Notes: generated by a model from the sequence alone, not told the origin. Numbered from the stretch's first letter, positions 16,010 to 23,570 are shown. The stretch is 64,000 nt of DNA from Clostridia bacterium (GCA_021205365.1 JAJPXP010000032.1:19976-83975); one strand, 5' to 3'. Made by a program: numbers and translations.

Positions 16010-16966
16010 TTAATATCCTTCATATATATCGAACGTTCCTTTAAATCCGTACCTGCGCAGTTTGATTTTTTTGATTCGCAACGCCTCGGAATTTTCAGCC
16101 TCAAATGCAGTAAAATACCATGTAGTATCTGAAGATATGCGACTGATTATTTTCTTAATGTAAACACTATCTACTTTTCCATAACTAAATCCATAAGAAT
16201 AGACCTTATCAACATTACAATCGAGTTTTTTGAAAAAGTCACTGTATTTCTTTAACGGTGAAGCCGTATCTTTCTTAAACGACATCACCATATCATCTAA
16301 AAAAGAGGATCTAATGCCCGGGCCCGTTGAGAGATCATTGTTAAACTGATTGTACGTTACATCGTCTTTTTCGTGTCCAAAAATAAGCTTTTGCCCAACA
16401 CGATTATGAATATGAATAACTTTTTTGATTCCGTATAGTTTCTGTAATGTTTTGGTGTAATTAAACGTAAGGAACTGTGTATCAGGTTGATAGAAAAGAG
16501 CCTTTAATGTGTCTTTACCTTTGAATTCCCCATCGTCTATTTGTGCTTGAATACTTTTTATCCATAACCTAAAAAAATCTTGCCATATTTTAGCACAATT
16601 TATAAAACCGCTTGTAAGCACATCCATATAAAGCAGATAGTGCATCATCAATTCTTGATCTTCTTTATCTGTTTCATTTTCTTTGTGATTCGCCATAGGT
16701 AGCTTGCTGTTAAAATTTATATACGCTAATGCTTCTTCAAAATTACACCAGTTTTTCCCGGCAATCTTATCCATTGTGTTCAATAAGATTTCGGCTGCAA
16801 ATTCATTCTGATCAATATTTTCAAAGTCTTCTAAATATACAACTTCATCACGAAACTCAAGTGCTTCCGGATACAAGTCAATCACAAATGATCTGAAATC
16901 GCTATATTTTGTAAAAATTCCATGTGCGATATCGAAACCATTTCCTATTATAAATAAAGAACCCAT
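16010..16966 (-). CDS. abiH: AbiH-type abortive infection protein
   Basis: Anti-phage protein of the AbiH family (PF14253 type), first found on lactococcal plasmids; the mechanism is not firmly established. The family signature LFIIGNGFDIAHG with TKYSDFRSF lies at residues 4-27. Other conserved elements are FLTFNYTKTLQKLYG and HIHNRVGQKLIFGHEKDD near 165-200, and KVYSYGFSYGKVDSVYI near 255. Length 318 is usual. The gene is very AT-rich compared with the chromosome around it, consistent with transfer. It starts at ATG 16966 with GGGGG-type purines upstream, and is the outermost cargo gene next to attL. Confidence 0.9.
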   Translation of the reverse strand: MGSLFIIGNGFDIAHGIFTKYSDFRSFVIDLYPEALEFRDEVVYLEDFENIDQNEFAAEILLNTMDKIAGKNWCNFEEALAYINFNSKLPMANHKENETDKEDQELMMHYLLYMDVLTSGFINCAKIWQDFFRLWIKSIQAQIDDGEFKGKDTLKALFYQPDTQFLTFNYTKTLQKLYGIKKVIHIHNRVGQKLIFGHEKDDVTYNQFNNDLSTGPGIRSSFLDDMVMSFKKDTASPLKKYSDFFKKLDCNVDKVYSYGFSYGKVDSVYIKKIISRISSDTTWYFTAFEAENSEALRIKKIKLRRYGFKGTFDIYEGY

Positions 16967-17204
16967 TATTTCCCCCTTAAAAAGTCTACATTATTCAAGC
17001 GTAAAGGCTCCAACCTCGTTGTCATCAATAACAAAATGCAAAAAAACACGGCCTTGCTCATAGCAACAAAGTATGCAGTAAACGGTAAAATAGAGTCCAC
17101 GCAGTCTAACCGTACAACTGCATCATCAGCGCAAAGTCCTGTAATTAATTGTAGTACACAAACAACAGAAATACAAGATCATGCCTTTGCAGGTAGAGGT
17201 ACAG

Positions 17205-17275
17205 TGTGTCGAGATGGGACCCGAACTCCTAGCCTGATGGATCCATCCCTGCGGCCAATTGCGCTAATCTCAGAT
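17205..17275 (-). other. tRNA-like sequence, degenerate
   Basis: On the minus strand GAGAT and ATCTC can close an acceptor-like stem. TAGCGCAATTGG looks like a D-arm and GAGTTCGGGTCC like a T-arm. The middle (GATGGATCCATC) cannot make a normal anticodon arm and the total is several bases short. It is most likely a tRNA-derived remnant or decoy, not a working tRNA. Confidence 0.25.
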
Positions 17276-17447
17276 ATTCAGTAGAGTTCTGAGGGGATCC
17301 CAATTCCACAGCAAGCATGTCTGGAATGCTGGAATGTGGTACCAATCCTTGTCCTCTGGCAGCACAGGTGATCTTTTACTAATTTGTACATGAAATTATT
17401 ACACTCTGTTAAAATAGGTGCGCTTAGAATAGTTTCAGGCAACAAGA

Positions 17448-17476
17448 AAAAGCAGATGCAGAATGTGCCTGCTTTT
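17448..17476 (+). terminator. Terminator-like hairpin
   Basis: AAAAGCAG pairs with CTGCTTTT across a 13-base loop and is followed by GTTATTTT. No gene is seen upstream on this strand; it could end a small RNA. Confidence 0.4.
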
Positions 17477-17667
17477 GTTATTTTGCTCTCAGATGCCCTG
17501 TATTGCGTTTTACCTGCTCAACATGAAATTACACCATGAGCAGAAGAAACGCGCAGGAAGGGGCGCTGACGCTTGAAAGAACGCATGTTCTGGTTGGATG
17601 TATAGCAGGCGGGAGTATTTACCGATTTTACAGGCCCTAAAAAGGGGTTGTCGTCCGGATTTCGGAC

Positions 17668-17702
17668 AAAAAGAAAAGAGCAGGCCGCTGCGGGTCTGCT
17701 CT
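17668..17702 (-). terminator. Terminator of the XRE-DUF2971 operon
   Basis: On the minus strand AGAGCAG pairs with CTGCTCT, followed by TTTCTTTTT. Confidence 0.75.
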
Positions 17703-17751
17703 GTGTGGTTTTGCGCCGACAATTTTCGTTGTCAATTGCCGAAATGTAATA

Positions 17752-18513
17752 TTAAAAAGTGATCTTTTCTGCAAAAATCTCATATGTGCATGGCTTGATA
17801 CGCATGTGGTAAAGATCAATAGTTTTTTTCTTGCATATTTCGACCATCTTTTGACAGTCCTCATCACTGGTCTTGACTCCTAAATAAATTGCTCGTATTC
17901 TGGGAGCCTTTTGCAAACCGAACTTGCGTGAAGAAAAAAGTACTCGCCACTCATTTTCATAAGACCAATCAGCCGATTTTGTTATTATAACCGGAAGATA
18001 ACAATTCCGATTATCGGAGTTTTCCACTGTATAAACTGAATTACGATAACAAACAGGATAAACGAAATCGTAAAATTCAGACTCAGAAAAATCATATTCA
18101 ATACAGAACCCTTTGTGACCGTCTGCATAATGGCTCCACATCAGTTTTGATTTATTATCCTCCATAAAACAACAAAGAGTAAATCGTTGTAACGTTTGTT
18201 GGCGAAAATTCTCATTCTTGCGGTTACATATCTCGGCTATCTCGTCTGCAAAGCCCGGGATATTTACAATTTTCACTGCAGAGTCAACTATATTAGATTT
18301 TAACTTAAAAGAAAATTCAAAAGGATCATTGAAGTCTTTTGGATAGCTCATCCACATTTTTTCATTTTCAATCGCTTTTAAGTTATTCTCATTAAAACTT
18401 CTATATCTGTACAATGAGTAACCAAGATCAGCAAGCGACTGATTCTTAATTCGCTTTGCTTTGTTAATATCCAATCCCCAAATCGCTCGGCTGTATTCAT
18501 CTCTCCAGATCAT
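17752..18513 (-). CDS. DUF2971 family protein
   Basis: A 253-residue soluble protein with the DUF2971 hallmarks: SLYRYRSFNENNLKAIEN followed by KMWMSYPKDFNDPFEFSF near residues 30-70, MWSHYADGHKGFCIEYDF near 130, and NEWRVLFSS near 190. The family recurs in mobile elements and defence-rich regions; its biochemistry is not known to me. The ATG at 18513 has CGGAGG 6 bases upstream, and the longer frame to 18609 has none. It starts one base beyond the stop of the XRE gene, so the two are coupled. A regulator-plus-effector pair or toxin-antitoxin-like unit is a reasonable inference. Confidence 0.85.
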   Translation of the reverse strand: MIWRDEYSRAIWGLDINKAKRIKNQSLADLGYSLYRYRSFNENNLKAIENEKMWMSYPKDFNDPFEFSFKLKSNIVDSAVKIVNIPGFADEIAEICNRKNENFRQQTLQRFTLCCFMEDNKSKLMWSHYADGHKGFCIEYDFSESEFYDFVYPVCYRNSVYTVENSDNRNCYLPVIITKSADWSYENEWRVLFSSRKFGLQKAPRIRAIYLGVKTSDEDCQKMVEICKKKTIDLYHMRIKPCTYEIFAEKITF

Positions 18514-18514
18514 T

Positions 18515-18730
18515 TTATTCCTCCGGTTCTTCAACGTATTCCATGATATCCCCCGGCTGACAGTCAAGAGCTTTACACAGCCTTGCAATAGAACGATGAT
18601 CGAGACCACCAGTCCCGTTTTTGATTGCTGTCAGTGTGGCTTGTCCCAATATTTTTTCTTTCCTAATGCGATATGATGTGTATCCCTTTTCTTCCAGCAG
18701 TTTCAACAACTTATCATATTTAATCGGCAT
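18515..18730 (-). CDS. XRE (Cro/CI) family regulator
   Basis: A 71-residue single helix-turn-helix protein (YRIRKEKILGQATLTAIKNG, then HRSIARLCKALDCQPGDIMEYV). It ends in an acidic tail, like the small YozG/PlcR-type XRE proteins. It probably represses its own promoter, since an inverted repeat overlaps the -10 element upstream. The start is ATG 18730 after AAAGGAAG. It is the first gene of a two-gene operon with DUF2971 (one-base gap), which makes it the likely controller or antitoxin-like partner of that protein. Confidence 0.9.
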   Translation of the reverse strand: MPIKYDKLLKLLEEKGYTSYRIRKEKILGQATLTAIKNGTGGLDHRSIARLCKALDCQPGDIMEYVEEPEE

Positions 18731-18788
18731 ATATTACATCTTCCTTTCCCGGTAGGGAGCTCAAATGATGAACATCCTTTTCCACCAT

Positions 18789-18821
18789 ACACATTATAGC
18801 GCAATGTGTACACTAACTCAA
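18789..18821 (-). promoter_or_regulatory. Promoter and operator of the XRE-DUF2971 operon
   Basis: On the minus strand TTGAGT (18816-18821), 17-base spacer, TATAAT (18793-18798). ACACATT and AATGTGT (18789-18795, 18803-18809) form an inverted repeat with a 7-base gap that covers the -10 element, a likely autorepressor site. Confidence 0.8.
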
Positions 18822-18869
18822 GTGACAAAACAGATAAAATATGTCACTAAAAATTGTGCATATCGCTGG

Positions 18870-18898
18870 TAGACATACACTAAAGATAGTGATATACT
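18870..18898 (+). promoter_or_regulatory. Promoter of the small-gene operon
   Basis: TAGACA (18870-18875), 17-base spacer, TATACT (18893-18898). GTGAT/ATCAC half-sites flank the -10 element. The transcript has a leader of about 115 bases with a small hairpin before the first ATG. Confidence 0.65.
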
Positions 18899-19020
18899 AT
18901 AATCACAGCAAGGGAAAAGGACAAAGGCCGGATGGACACAGCTTCTTCGGTGTGGATATCCAAGACGGAAACAAGCTCCGGTGCTCTTCCAGCTGAATAA
19001 ACCATAGGAGGGTACATATT

Positions 19021-19296
19021 ATGAGCATTATTGAATTGGACAGCAAGGTAGCTGAACTGAGAGAACTGCAAAGCATGATTGCAGAGCTTCAGGCAGAAGC
19101 AGAAGCAATCAAGGACACTATCAAGGGGGTCATGGTTAAACGTGGAGAGGAAACCATCTGCGGCAACGGCTGGAAAGCAAGCTGGAAGAATGTCAACAGC
19201 AGCCGTTTTGACAGCAAGCGTTTCAAGGCCGAATGCCCTGACCTGTATGCTGAGTACACCAAGCAGACAACGACCTGCCGGTTTGTACTGGCATGA
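19021..19296 (+). CDS. Small coiled-coil protein of phage/satellite type
   Basis: A 91-residue protein. The first half is a heptad-rich coiled coil (VAELRELQSMIAELQAEAE) and the second half reads GNGWKASWKNVNSSRFDSKR, a pattern I associate with small proteins of Firmicutes phages and conjugative elements. No function is established. The ATG at 19021 follows AGGAGGG. It is the first gene of the plus-strand operon at 19.0-20.2 kb, opposite in direction to the neighbouring XRE-DUF2971 operon. The base composition is higher in GC than in the cargo genes on both sides. Confidence 0.8.
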   Translation: MSIIELDSKVAELRELQSMIAELQAEAEAIKDTIKGVMVKRGEETICGNGWKASWKNVNSSRFDSKRFKAECPDLYAEYTKQTTTCRFVLA

Positions 19297-19417
19297 CAAA
19301 AGCCCATTCTCTGAGCCGTAGGAAAGCAAATAGAGAATGAGCCTGTAAACCTACCCACAAAGGGAGATTGTACTTTCATTTTAGCATTACCTCCCGCCGG
19401 AATCAAGGAGACTTTTC

Positions 19418-19693
19418 ATGAACACTTACAAAACCATCCGCCTGCGTCAGTATATTGTACAGGCGGTTGACCGCCGAACCGGTGAGCGCATTACAGACAC
19501 TGTAGCTTATGAGCGCGGCGCGTCCCTGCTGCTGGGGACCTATGATACCGATCTGACAGACGCGATCAACCGTCAGTATTCTCGCAAGGGCTTTCAGGTC
19601 ACGAACATCACCAAGGGCAAGTGCTGTACCTGTCGTGTGGAGCTGGGCGGTTTGTTTCATGCCGCGATGGAGGAAGAACAGCATGAAGGATAA
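19418..19693 (+). CDS. Small hypothetical protein
   Basis: A 91-residue protein that I do not recognise. It is likely a small alpha/beta domain (RQYIVQAVDRRTGERITDTV, LLLGTYDTDLTDAIN) with a CCTC cysteine cluster near residue 70. AAGGAG sits 7 bases before the ATG. The 120 bases before it contain CATTCTCT/AGAGAATG, an inverted repeat that could regulate expression after the first gene. Its last codons overlap the next gene by 11 bases. Confidence 0.75.
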   Translation: MNTYKTIRLRQYIVQAVDRRTGERITDTVAYERGASLLLGTYDTDLTDAINRQYSRKGFQVTNITKGKCCTCRVELGGLFHAAMEEEQHEG

Positions 19694-19820
19694 AGCATAT
19701 TACATGCACGGACTGTTCGATCTTATTGGAGCGGCAAATCTCCGACATATCAAAGTCATTTGCGCGTTTGCCAGCGCATTCATGCGTGAGCAGATCGGCG
19801 CTGAGGAATCGGAGGGCTAA
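19683..19820 (+). CDS. Very small hypothetical protein (45 residues)
   Basis: Starts at ATG 19683 inside the end of the previous gene, with GGAGGAAG 7 bases upstream. It reads KDKAYYMHGLFDLIGAANL and then a helix IKVICAFASAFMREQ. No known family. The good ribosome site and exact operon spacing (stop 3 bases before the next start) support a real gene, although a longer open frame starting at 19635 surrounds it. Confidence 0.65.
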   Translation: MKDKAYYMHGLFDLIGAANLRHIKVICAFASAFMREQIGAEESEG

Positions 19821-19823
19821 ACC

Positions 19824-20231
19824 GTGCATTACTACCAGACCAAAGCTGAATGTTTCGCCAGCCCATATGAGCGGGAGGACGAGAACCCTGAACTTGTAAA
19901 ATATGTGGATCAGCTGCCGGAGGGCGCAGTCTTCCAGATATTCGGACGTACATACCGCCGACAGAGCGATTTCAAACAGGGAGATACCGTTCTGTATATC
20001 TTGGATTCAATACGTACATATCTTGGGGAGAGCGGTTCACTGTTGATAGAAGGGCAAATAGTGTCACGGCGTTTTCGCGGCCTGCGCTTCGCCCGTGTAA
20101 GATCAGCAGACGGTTTCATAGAATCGGAATTCTACGCGGCGGGCGGCATCAGCTGCCTTATGATGCAGAACTTGCCGCGTTCGGATAAATATATTAAACG
20201 CACACCAGTTGGTGTGATGCTGGATTCGTGA
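19824..20231 (+). CDS. Hypothetical protein, last gene of the small operon
   Basis: A 135-residue soluble protein with a GTG start at 19824, chosen because GGAGG at 19811-19815 is 8 bases upstream and it follows the previous stop by 3 bases. The middle has a beta-rich, SH3-like look (EGAVFQIFGRTYRRQSDFKQ, GDTVLYILDS, GSLLIEGQIV). No family recognised. A hairpin terminator follows about 55 bases after the stop. Confidence 0.75.
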   Translation: MHYYQTKAECFASPYEREDENPELVKYVDQLPEGAVFQIFGRTYRRQSDFKQGDTVLYILDSIRTYLGESGSLLIEGQIVSRRFRGLRFARVRSADGFIESEFYAAGGISCLMMQNLPRSDKYIKRTPVGVMLDS

Positions 20232-20283
20232 TTGAATAAAAATCCCTTGGCCATAAATCGACATTATATCGAACTGAACGCAA

Positions 20284-20318
20284 AACAGCCCGACGACCAC
20301 ATAGGCCTCCGGGCTGTT
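20284..20318. terminator. Bidirectional terminator
   Basis: AACAGCCCG pairs with CGGGCTGTT across a 17-base loop. It lies between the convergent small-gene operon and the membrane protein gene. Confidence 0.75.
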
Positions 20319-20339
20319 GTTCATCTACTGCTATGTTAT

Positions 20340-21116
20340 TTAAAAATACAACTTTTTTTCTGCTTTCTCCCAAATCTGCATGTTAATTTTTCCAAATGTC
20401 TCTTTCTTATGTAAAAGCAATTGGCAGTATTCCATTTTATAAACTTTGGCTAATTTTGCTTGGATTTCATTTTCTCTTTCCATGAGATCACGGCATACGC
20501 TGATTGCGCAAACACTTGTTAAGGCATTATCCGCATTTTCGTTCTTCACAGCTTGAACACAAAGTGAATCTGCCATGGTCTCTTGCATAAGCTCAAAATA
20601 ATTTGCTTTTATTTCACAAAATTTTTTCACCGCATCTTCGATTTCGTCAATAAATGCCCCAATTTCTTCATACTCTTCGGCCTGCACAGATAATTTTACC
20701 TTGTCTACAGAACTTCTTGCCGTTGCCTCGTACATTTGAAGTCTTATAATGAATATTTCAGGTTTAGAATTTTCTGCCGCATCAGCCATTATCTGTTGCA
20801 TTTTTAAGGGATGCATATCTTCAAGCGCTCGGTTGATTATTTTTTCGATGTTGTTCCATTTCTCTTGCCGTTGGTGTAAATCCGCTTCATAAATTATTTG
20901 TTTTCTACTGAAAATTATTGTAACTGCCAACGTAAAAATTGCAACTGCTGCTCCGAGTAAAGTCCCGTAATAACTTAAAACATCTGCGGCCCCCCACAAA
21001 GTAATATAACCGATGTTTGCTTTATAGCACTCGTTAATTAGAATTGGCACTCCAAAAATCAAGAAAACAAAAATTAAAACCAACAAAACACCTTTTGAAT
21101 ACTTCAGCCTATTCAT
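20340..21116 (-). CDS. Membrane-anchored hypothetical protein (cargo)
   Basis: A 258-residue protein with two N-terminal membrane segments (about residues 10-28 and 45-68, GTLLGAAVAIFTLAVTIIF) and a long charged cytoplasmic domain rich in Glu/Lys helices. No enzymatic motif is seen. The short-loop two-helix anchor with a cytosolic helical domain is a layout seen in many cargo and phage-exclusion proteins, so a sensing or effector role in defence is possible but unproven. The ATG at 21116 has GAGG 9 bases upstream. The gene is AT-rich and isolated between the terminator and the repeat region. Confidence 0.75.
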   Translation of the reverse strand: MNRLKYSKGVLLVLIFVFLIFGVPILINECYKANIGYITLWGAADVLSYYGTLLGAAVAIFTLAVTIIFSRKQIIYEADLHQRQEKWNNIEKIINRALEDMHPLKMQQIMADAAENSKPEIFIIRLQMYEATARSSVDKVKLSVQAEEYEEIGAFIDEIEDAVKKFCEIKANYFELMQETMADSLCVQAVKNENADNALTSVCAISVCRDLMERENEIQAKLAKVYKMEYCQLLLHKKETFGKINMQIWEKAEKKLYF

Positions 21117-21268
21117 ACTTACCGTCCTCTATCTCATCTGAAATCAAGTTTATAGTTCTCTGATGCTTGCGTTAAACACCGTACATATTTTTCAATAACT
21201 GTTTTGTCCACTTGTTTATAAATTATAACCTATGCAAGAGCCAAAAGGAAGAGAAAGCAACTATCTTT

Positions 21269-21436
21269 CTACATAATACAGCAAGCGGCATGAATTGCAT
21301 GCTTATTCGTCTTTGTGCACTCCGTGGCCTCATTATTACTGTGTTGGCGTTGTCTATACAGATCTCGATTGACTACACGCACATATAGCGGACCGATGAA
21401 CATCAGCGCAATTTCCTTGATTCTTTGCATCAACAT
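21269..21436 (-). CDS. Doubtful small ORF
   Basis: A 55-residue frame starting MLMQRIKEIALMFIG with GGAAAGG 9 bases before the ATG. No similarity recognised. It lies in an otherwise non-coding region and may be chance. Confidence 0.22.
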   Translation of the reverse strand: MLMQRIKEIALMFIGPLYVRVVNRDLYRQRQHSNNEATECTKTNKHAIHAACCIM

Positions 21437-21519
21437 TGTGACGCGCCTTTCCAAAACCTTACCTACCTAAAATCTCACTATGTCGTTTTCAAGAGCAGAG
21501 TTCGCGGACAAAATCGAAC

Positions 21520-21547
21520 TGAGCACTGAGCACTGAGCACTGAGCAC
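21520..21547 (+). repeat. Short tandem repeat, (TGAGCAC)x4
   Basis: Four perfect head-to-tail copies of a 7-bp unit. Confidence 0.9.
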
Positions 21548-21660
21548 AAGATTCTCTGTTTCTTGTACCATGTCTGCGCTCACTTTGTGCTCATGCTCTT
21601 TACGGAGGCAAGGGCAACTTCTTTCGCCTGCTGGCTTGCTTTTGCTTCAGTTTTGCTCTC

Positions 21661-21787
21661 TTTTTAGGGACTCCGAAATCTCCGGATACTTCTTTTTTAG
21701 GGCCTCTAAAATCTCTAAACACTCGCCTTTTTAAGGGCTGAAAAATCTGAAAATACCGGTCTGTTTTAGGGTGTTAGAAATGTTACC
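21661..21787 (+). repeat. Iteron-like repeats, set 1
   Basis: Four imperfect copies beginning TTTTTAGGG at 21661, 21694, 21728 and about 21763, each followed by CTC/CTG and AAATCT. The period is 33-35 bp, about three helical turns. Confidence 0.65.
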
Positions 21788-21809
21788 ACCATCCCGCTGC
21801 ACACGGCAA

Positions 21810-21920
21810 TTTCTCTCTGTTCGCTCTCGGTTCAAGTCCCGATTTCTCGGCGTTCGCTCGGAGTTCAACCTCTAGTTTTCTCTAGCTTCGCTCGGGCTTC
21901 GTTCGAGCCTGATTGCTTTC
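21810..21920 (+). repeat. Iteron-like repeats, set 2
   Basis: Three imperfect copies centred on TTCGCTC at 21820, 21853 and 21887, with a 33-34 bp period, each preceded by TTCTC and followed by GG(N)TTC. Confidence 0.55.
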
Positions 21921-22018
21921 CGCGAGATATTTGTGCAGTACGCCGTGTGAAGGTCAGTGTTGCACCGGGGAGGGTGGTACGCCCCTATGTCTTTAGTCCG
22001 AGATGCAATGCCCTCTGC

Positions 22019-22567
22019 TTACCAAGTATAAAGGCTATCCCTCAAATCCTTTAGAGTAATGTATTCGTTCAGCAATAGCGGGTGTCGGCCGGCCAACACA
22101 TTGCGTATGGTTCTGGTGTCATATCTGGAGCGAAACATAATGCACTGAAACCGCATGTTTTCCAATGCCTGCAAGATTCTCAATTTGTCACGAAATCCCT
22201 GACGGCAAATTCTTTCATCCAAAAGAAAGTTCATGTAATCAAACGGATAATTAAACGCTATGCCATGTTTTGTGGCAAAGCGTTTCATCCGGTATTGAAT
22301 CTCTGTGTATCCGCCCTTGGTACTGTTCTGGATCCCTCTGTATAGGTGGACATTCCCACACGTCCGGCAAAGCAGCCTATGACCGCAGAGGTACAGCCGT
22401 TGAAACCTTCGGCCGCACACAGGGCATACAAGAAAGTACCGTGTGCCAAAACCAGTTTGTTGTGGTGAAAGCGTCAGCGCATGTGCCGTATCCGTCTTGT
22501 ACGCCACCTGTTCGCAGCACTCCGGCAGATACTTTTTGACATCAGATGCATTAATAGGTAGAATCAT
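22019..22567 (-). CDS. Zinc-ribbon protein of the element
   Basis: A 182-residue protein with a clear zinc ribbon near residues 48-70: CPVCGRRFQRLYLCG and then LCRTCG. A basic Arg/Tyr-rich helical region follows. It probably binds DNA or RNA; the family is not known to me. AGCGAGGAG lies 5-8 bases before the ATG at 22567. It is the last gene of the minus-strand replication operon, 29 bases after the sigma factor gene, and so is likely expressed late in it. Confidence 0.8.
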   Translation of the reverse strand: MILPINASDVKKYLPECCEQVAYKTDTAHALTLSPQQTGFGTRYFLVCPVCGRRFQRLYLCGHRLLCRTCGNVHLYRGIQNSTKGGYTEIQYRMKRFATKHGIAFNYPFDYMNFLLDERICRQGFRDKLRILQALENMRFQCIMFRSRYDTRTIRNVLAGRHPLLLNEYITLKDLRDSLYTW

Positions 22568-22596
22568 ATCTTTTCTCCTCGCTGAATTATAAAACC

Positions 22597-23430
22597 CTAA
22601 ATACTAAGCTGTGCAGCCTCCCACAAGACCAGCTCCCGCCGGTACTCGGCCACATCCGGCTGTATGCTGTTGTCAGAACACCATGCCAGATACAGGGATA
22701 TACCGTCATCTATGCGGCGCTCAATCTCTTCATGGCCATCATTCCAGAGTATCCGGTTTTCTGCGTCCCACAGCTGCCTACGCCTGTCAATCTCGCTGCC
22801 CTCACGGATGTAGTACAGCTCAAAGGCTTGTATCGCTGGATCCCGTTTCAGCTTGCGGAATATCTTGTGCTGAAGCTGGTTACTCCTGGAGCTGCTGATG
22901 CCCTCGGCGCGTCCCCATGCTGTTACGGTTTTGCCCTGCACATACACAGCGTTGATAAGTTCCTGCTCCCGATCAGTCAGGCGGGCGACTGCCCCACGTA
23001 CGACGCGCTGAAGGTCTGTGATTTCTGCGCCGCCGGTCACGTCTATGCTTTCGTCTGCGATCATGTCAGCAATCGTAATATCCTCACCGCCCTGTACAGG
23101 TGTATCAACGGACACCGTAGGGATAACGCGCATGACACCGTCACGGATATTAAGGGCCCGCATACAGGCTGATTTGATATGAAATCCCAGGTATGTACTA
23201 AACATGCCTTTGCCGGTCTGGTAGCCCATCACAGCATTGTGGAAGCCAATCCAGCACTCTTGCATCAGGTCATCTTCATCAATGCCAGCACGTCCACATA
23301 GGGATATGCACCGCTGAGAGAGCTTGTAGATTAGGCGGGACACATTCGCATACAGGACATTTTCAGCGTCCATGTCGCCCTCCTGTGCACGTACTGCAAG
23401 TTCCTCATTTGCCATTACTTCATAGTCCAT
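22597..23430 (-). CDS. Sigma-70 family sigma factor carried by the element
   Basis: A 277-residue sigma factor with region 2 at about residues 25-95 (VLYANVSRLIYKLSQRC, DEDDLMQECWIGFHNAV, FSTYLGFHIKSACMRAL) and region 4 at about 140-195 (LTDREQELINAVYVQGKTVT, SSSRSNQLQHKIFRKLKR). A C-terminal extension of ~80 residues is not part of the usual fold. It is expected to direct RNA polymerase to element promoters. The ATG at 23430 has AAAGGATGG upstream. It follows a structured leader and the DnaC-like gene in the same operon. Such factors also occur in clostridial prophages. Confidence 0.88.
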   Translation of the reverse strand: MDYEVMANEELAVRAQEGDMDAENVLYANVSRLIYKLSQRCISLCGRAGIDEDDLMQECWIGFHNAVMGYQTGKGMFSTYLGFHIKSACMRALNIRDGVMRVIPTVSVDTPVQGGEDITIADMIADESIDVTGGAEITDLQRVVRGAVARLTDREQELINAVYVQGKTVTAWGRAEGISSSRSNQLQHKIFRKLKRDPAIQAFELYYIREGSEIDRRRQLWDAENRILWNDGHEEIERRIDDGISLYLAWCSDNSIQPDVAEYRRELVLWEAAQLSI

Positions 23431-23475
23431 TGCAAGCCATCCTTTCCGGTGATATAATCAAATAACACAAGATCA

Positions 23476-23570
23476 TCCGGAAAAGACGGAAGCCGCCCGG
23501 CGGGAGCATGTGCCCCTGTCGGACGGTTTTTCTTTGCATCCGGCGGGCGGCTCTGGTACAATAAAACCAG
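23476..23570 (-). promoter_or_regulatory. Structured leader upstream of the sigma factor gene
   Basis: On the minus strand AGCCGCCCG pairs with CGGGCGGCT across a large internal loop, with further GC-rich pairing inside, ending about 45 bases before the start codon. The 270 bases between dnaC-like and sigma genes have no gene; the hairpin may control sigma expression. Confidence 0.4.

Larger units (their letters stand above)
16967..17751. other. Long non-coding cargo region
   Basis: No supported gene. It holds a tRNA-like segment (17205-17275), one plus-strand hairpin with a T-rich tail (17448-17476) and the minus-strand terminator of the DUF2971 gene (17668-17702). Open frames such as 17036-17284 and 17510-17722 have no ribosome site or motif. 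Confidence 0.6.
21437..22018. other. Non-coding repeat-rich region of the element
   Basis: No supported gene. It contains a TGAGCAC tandem (21520-21547) and two sets of ~34-bp phased repeats (21661-21787 and 21810-21920). Such a region between the replication module and cargo could be an origin, a packaging or transfer site, or a regulatory RNA. Confidence 0.5.

Noticed and set aside
21790..21845. A tRNA T-arm-like GGTTCAAGTCCCG
   Set aside because: No matching D-arm, anticodon arm or acceptor stem is found at the right distance. It is better explained as part of the 34-bp phased repeats.
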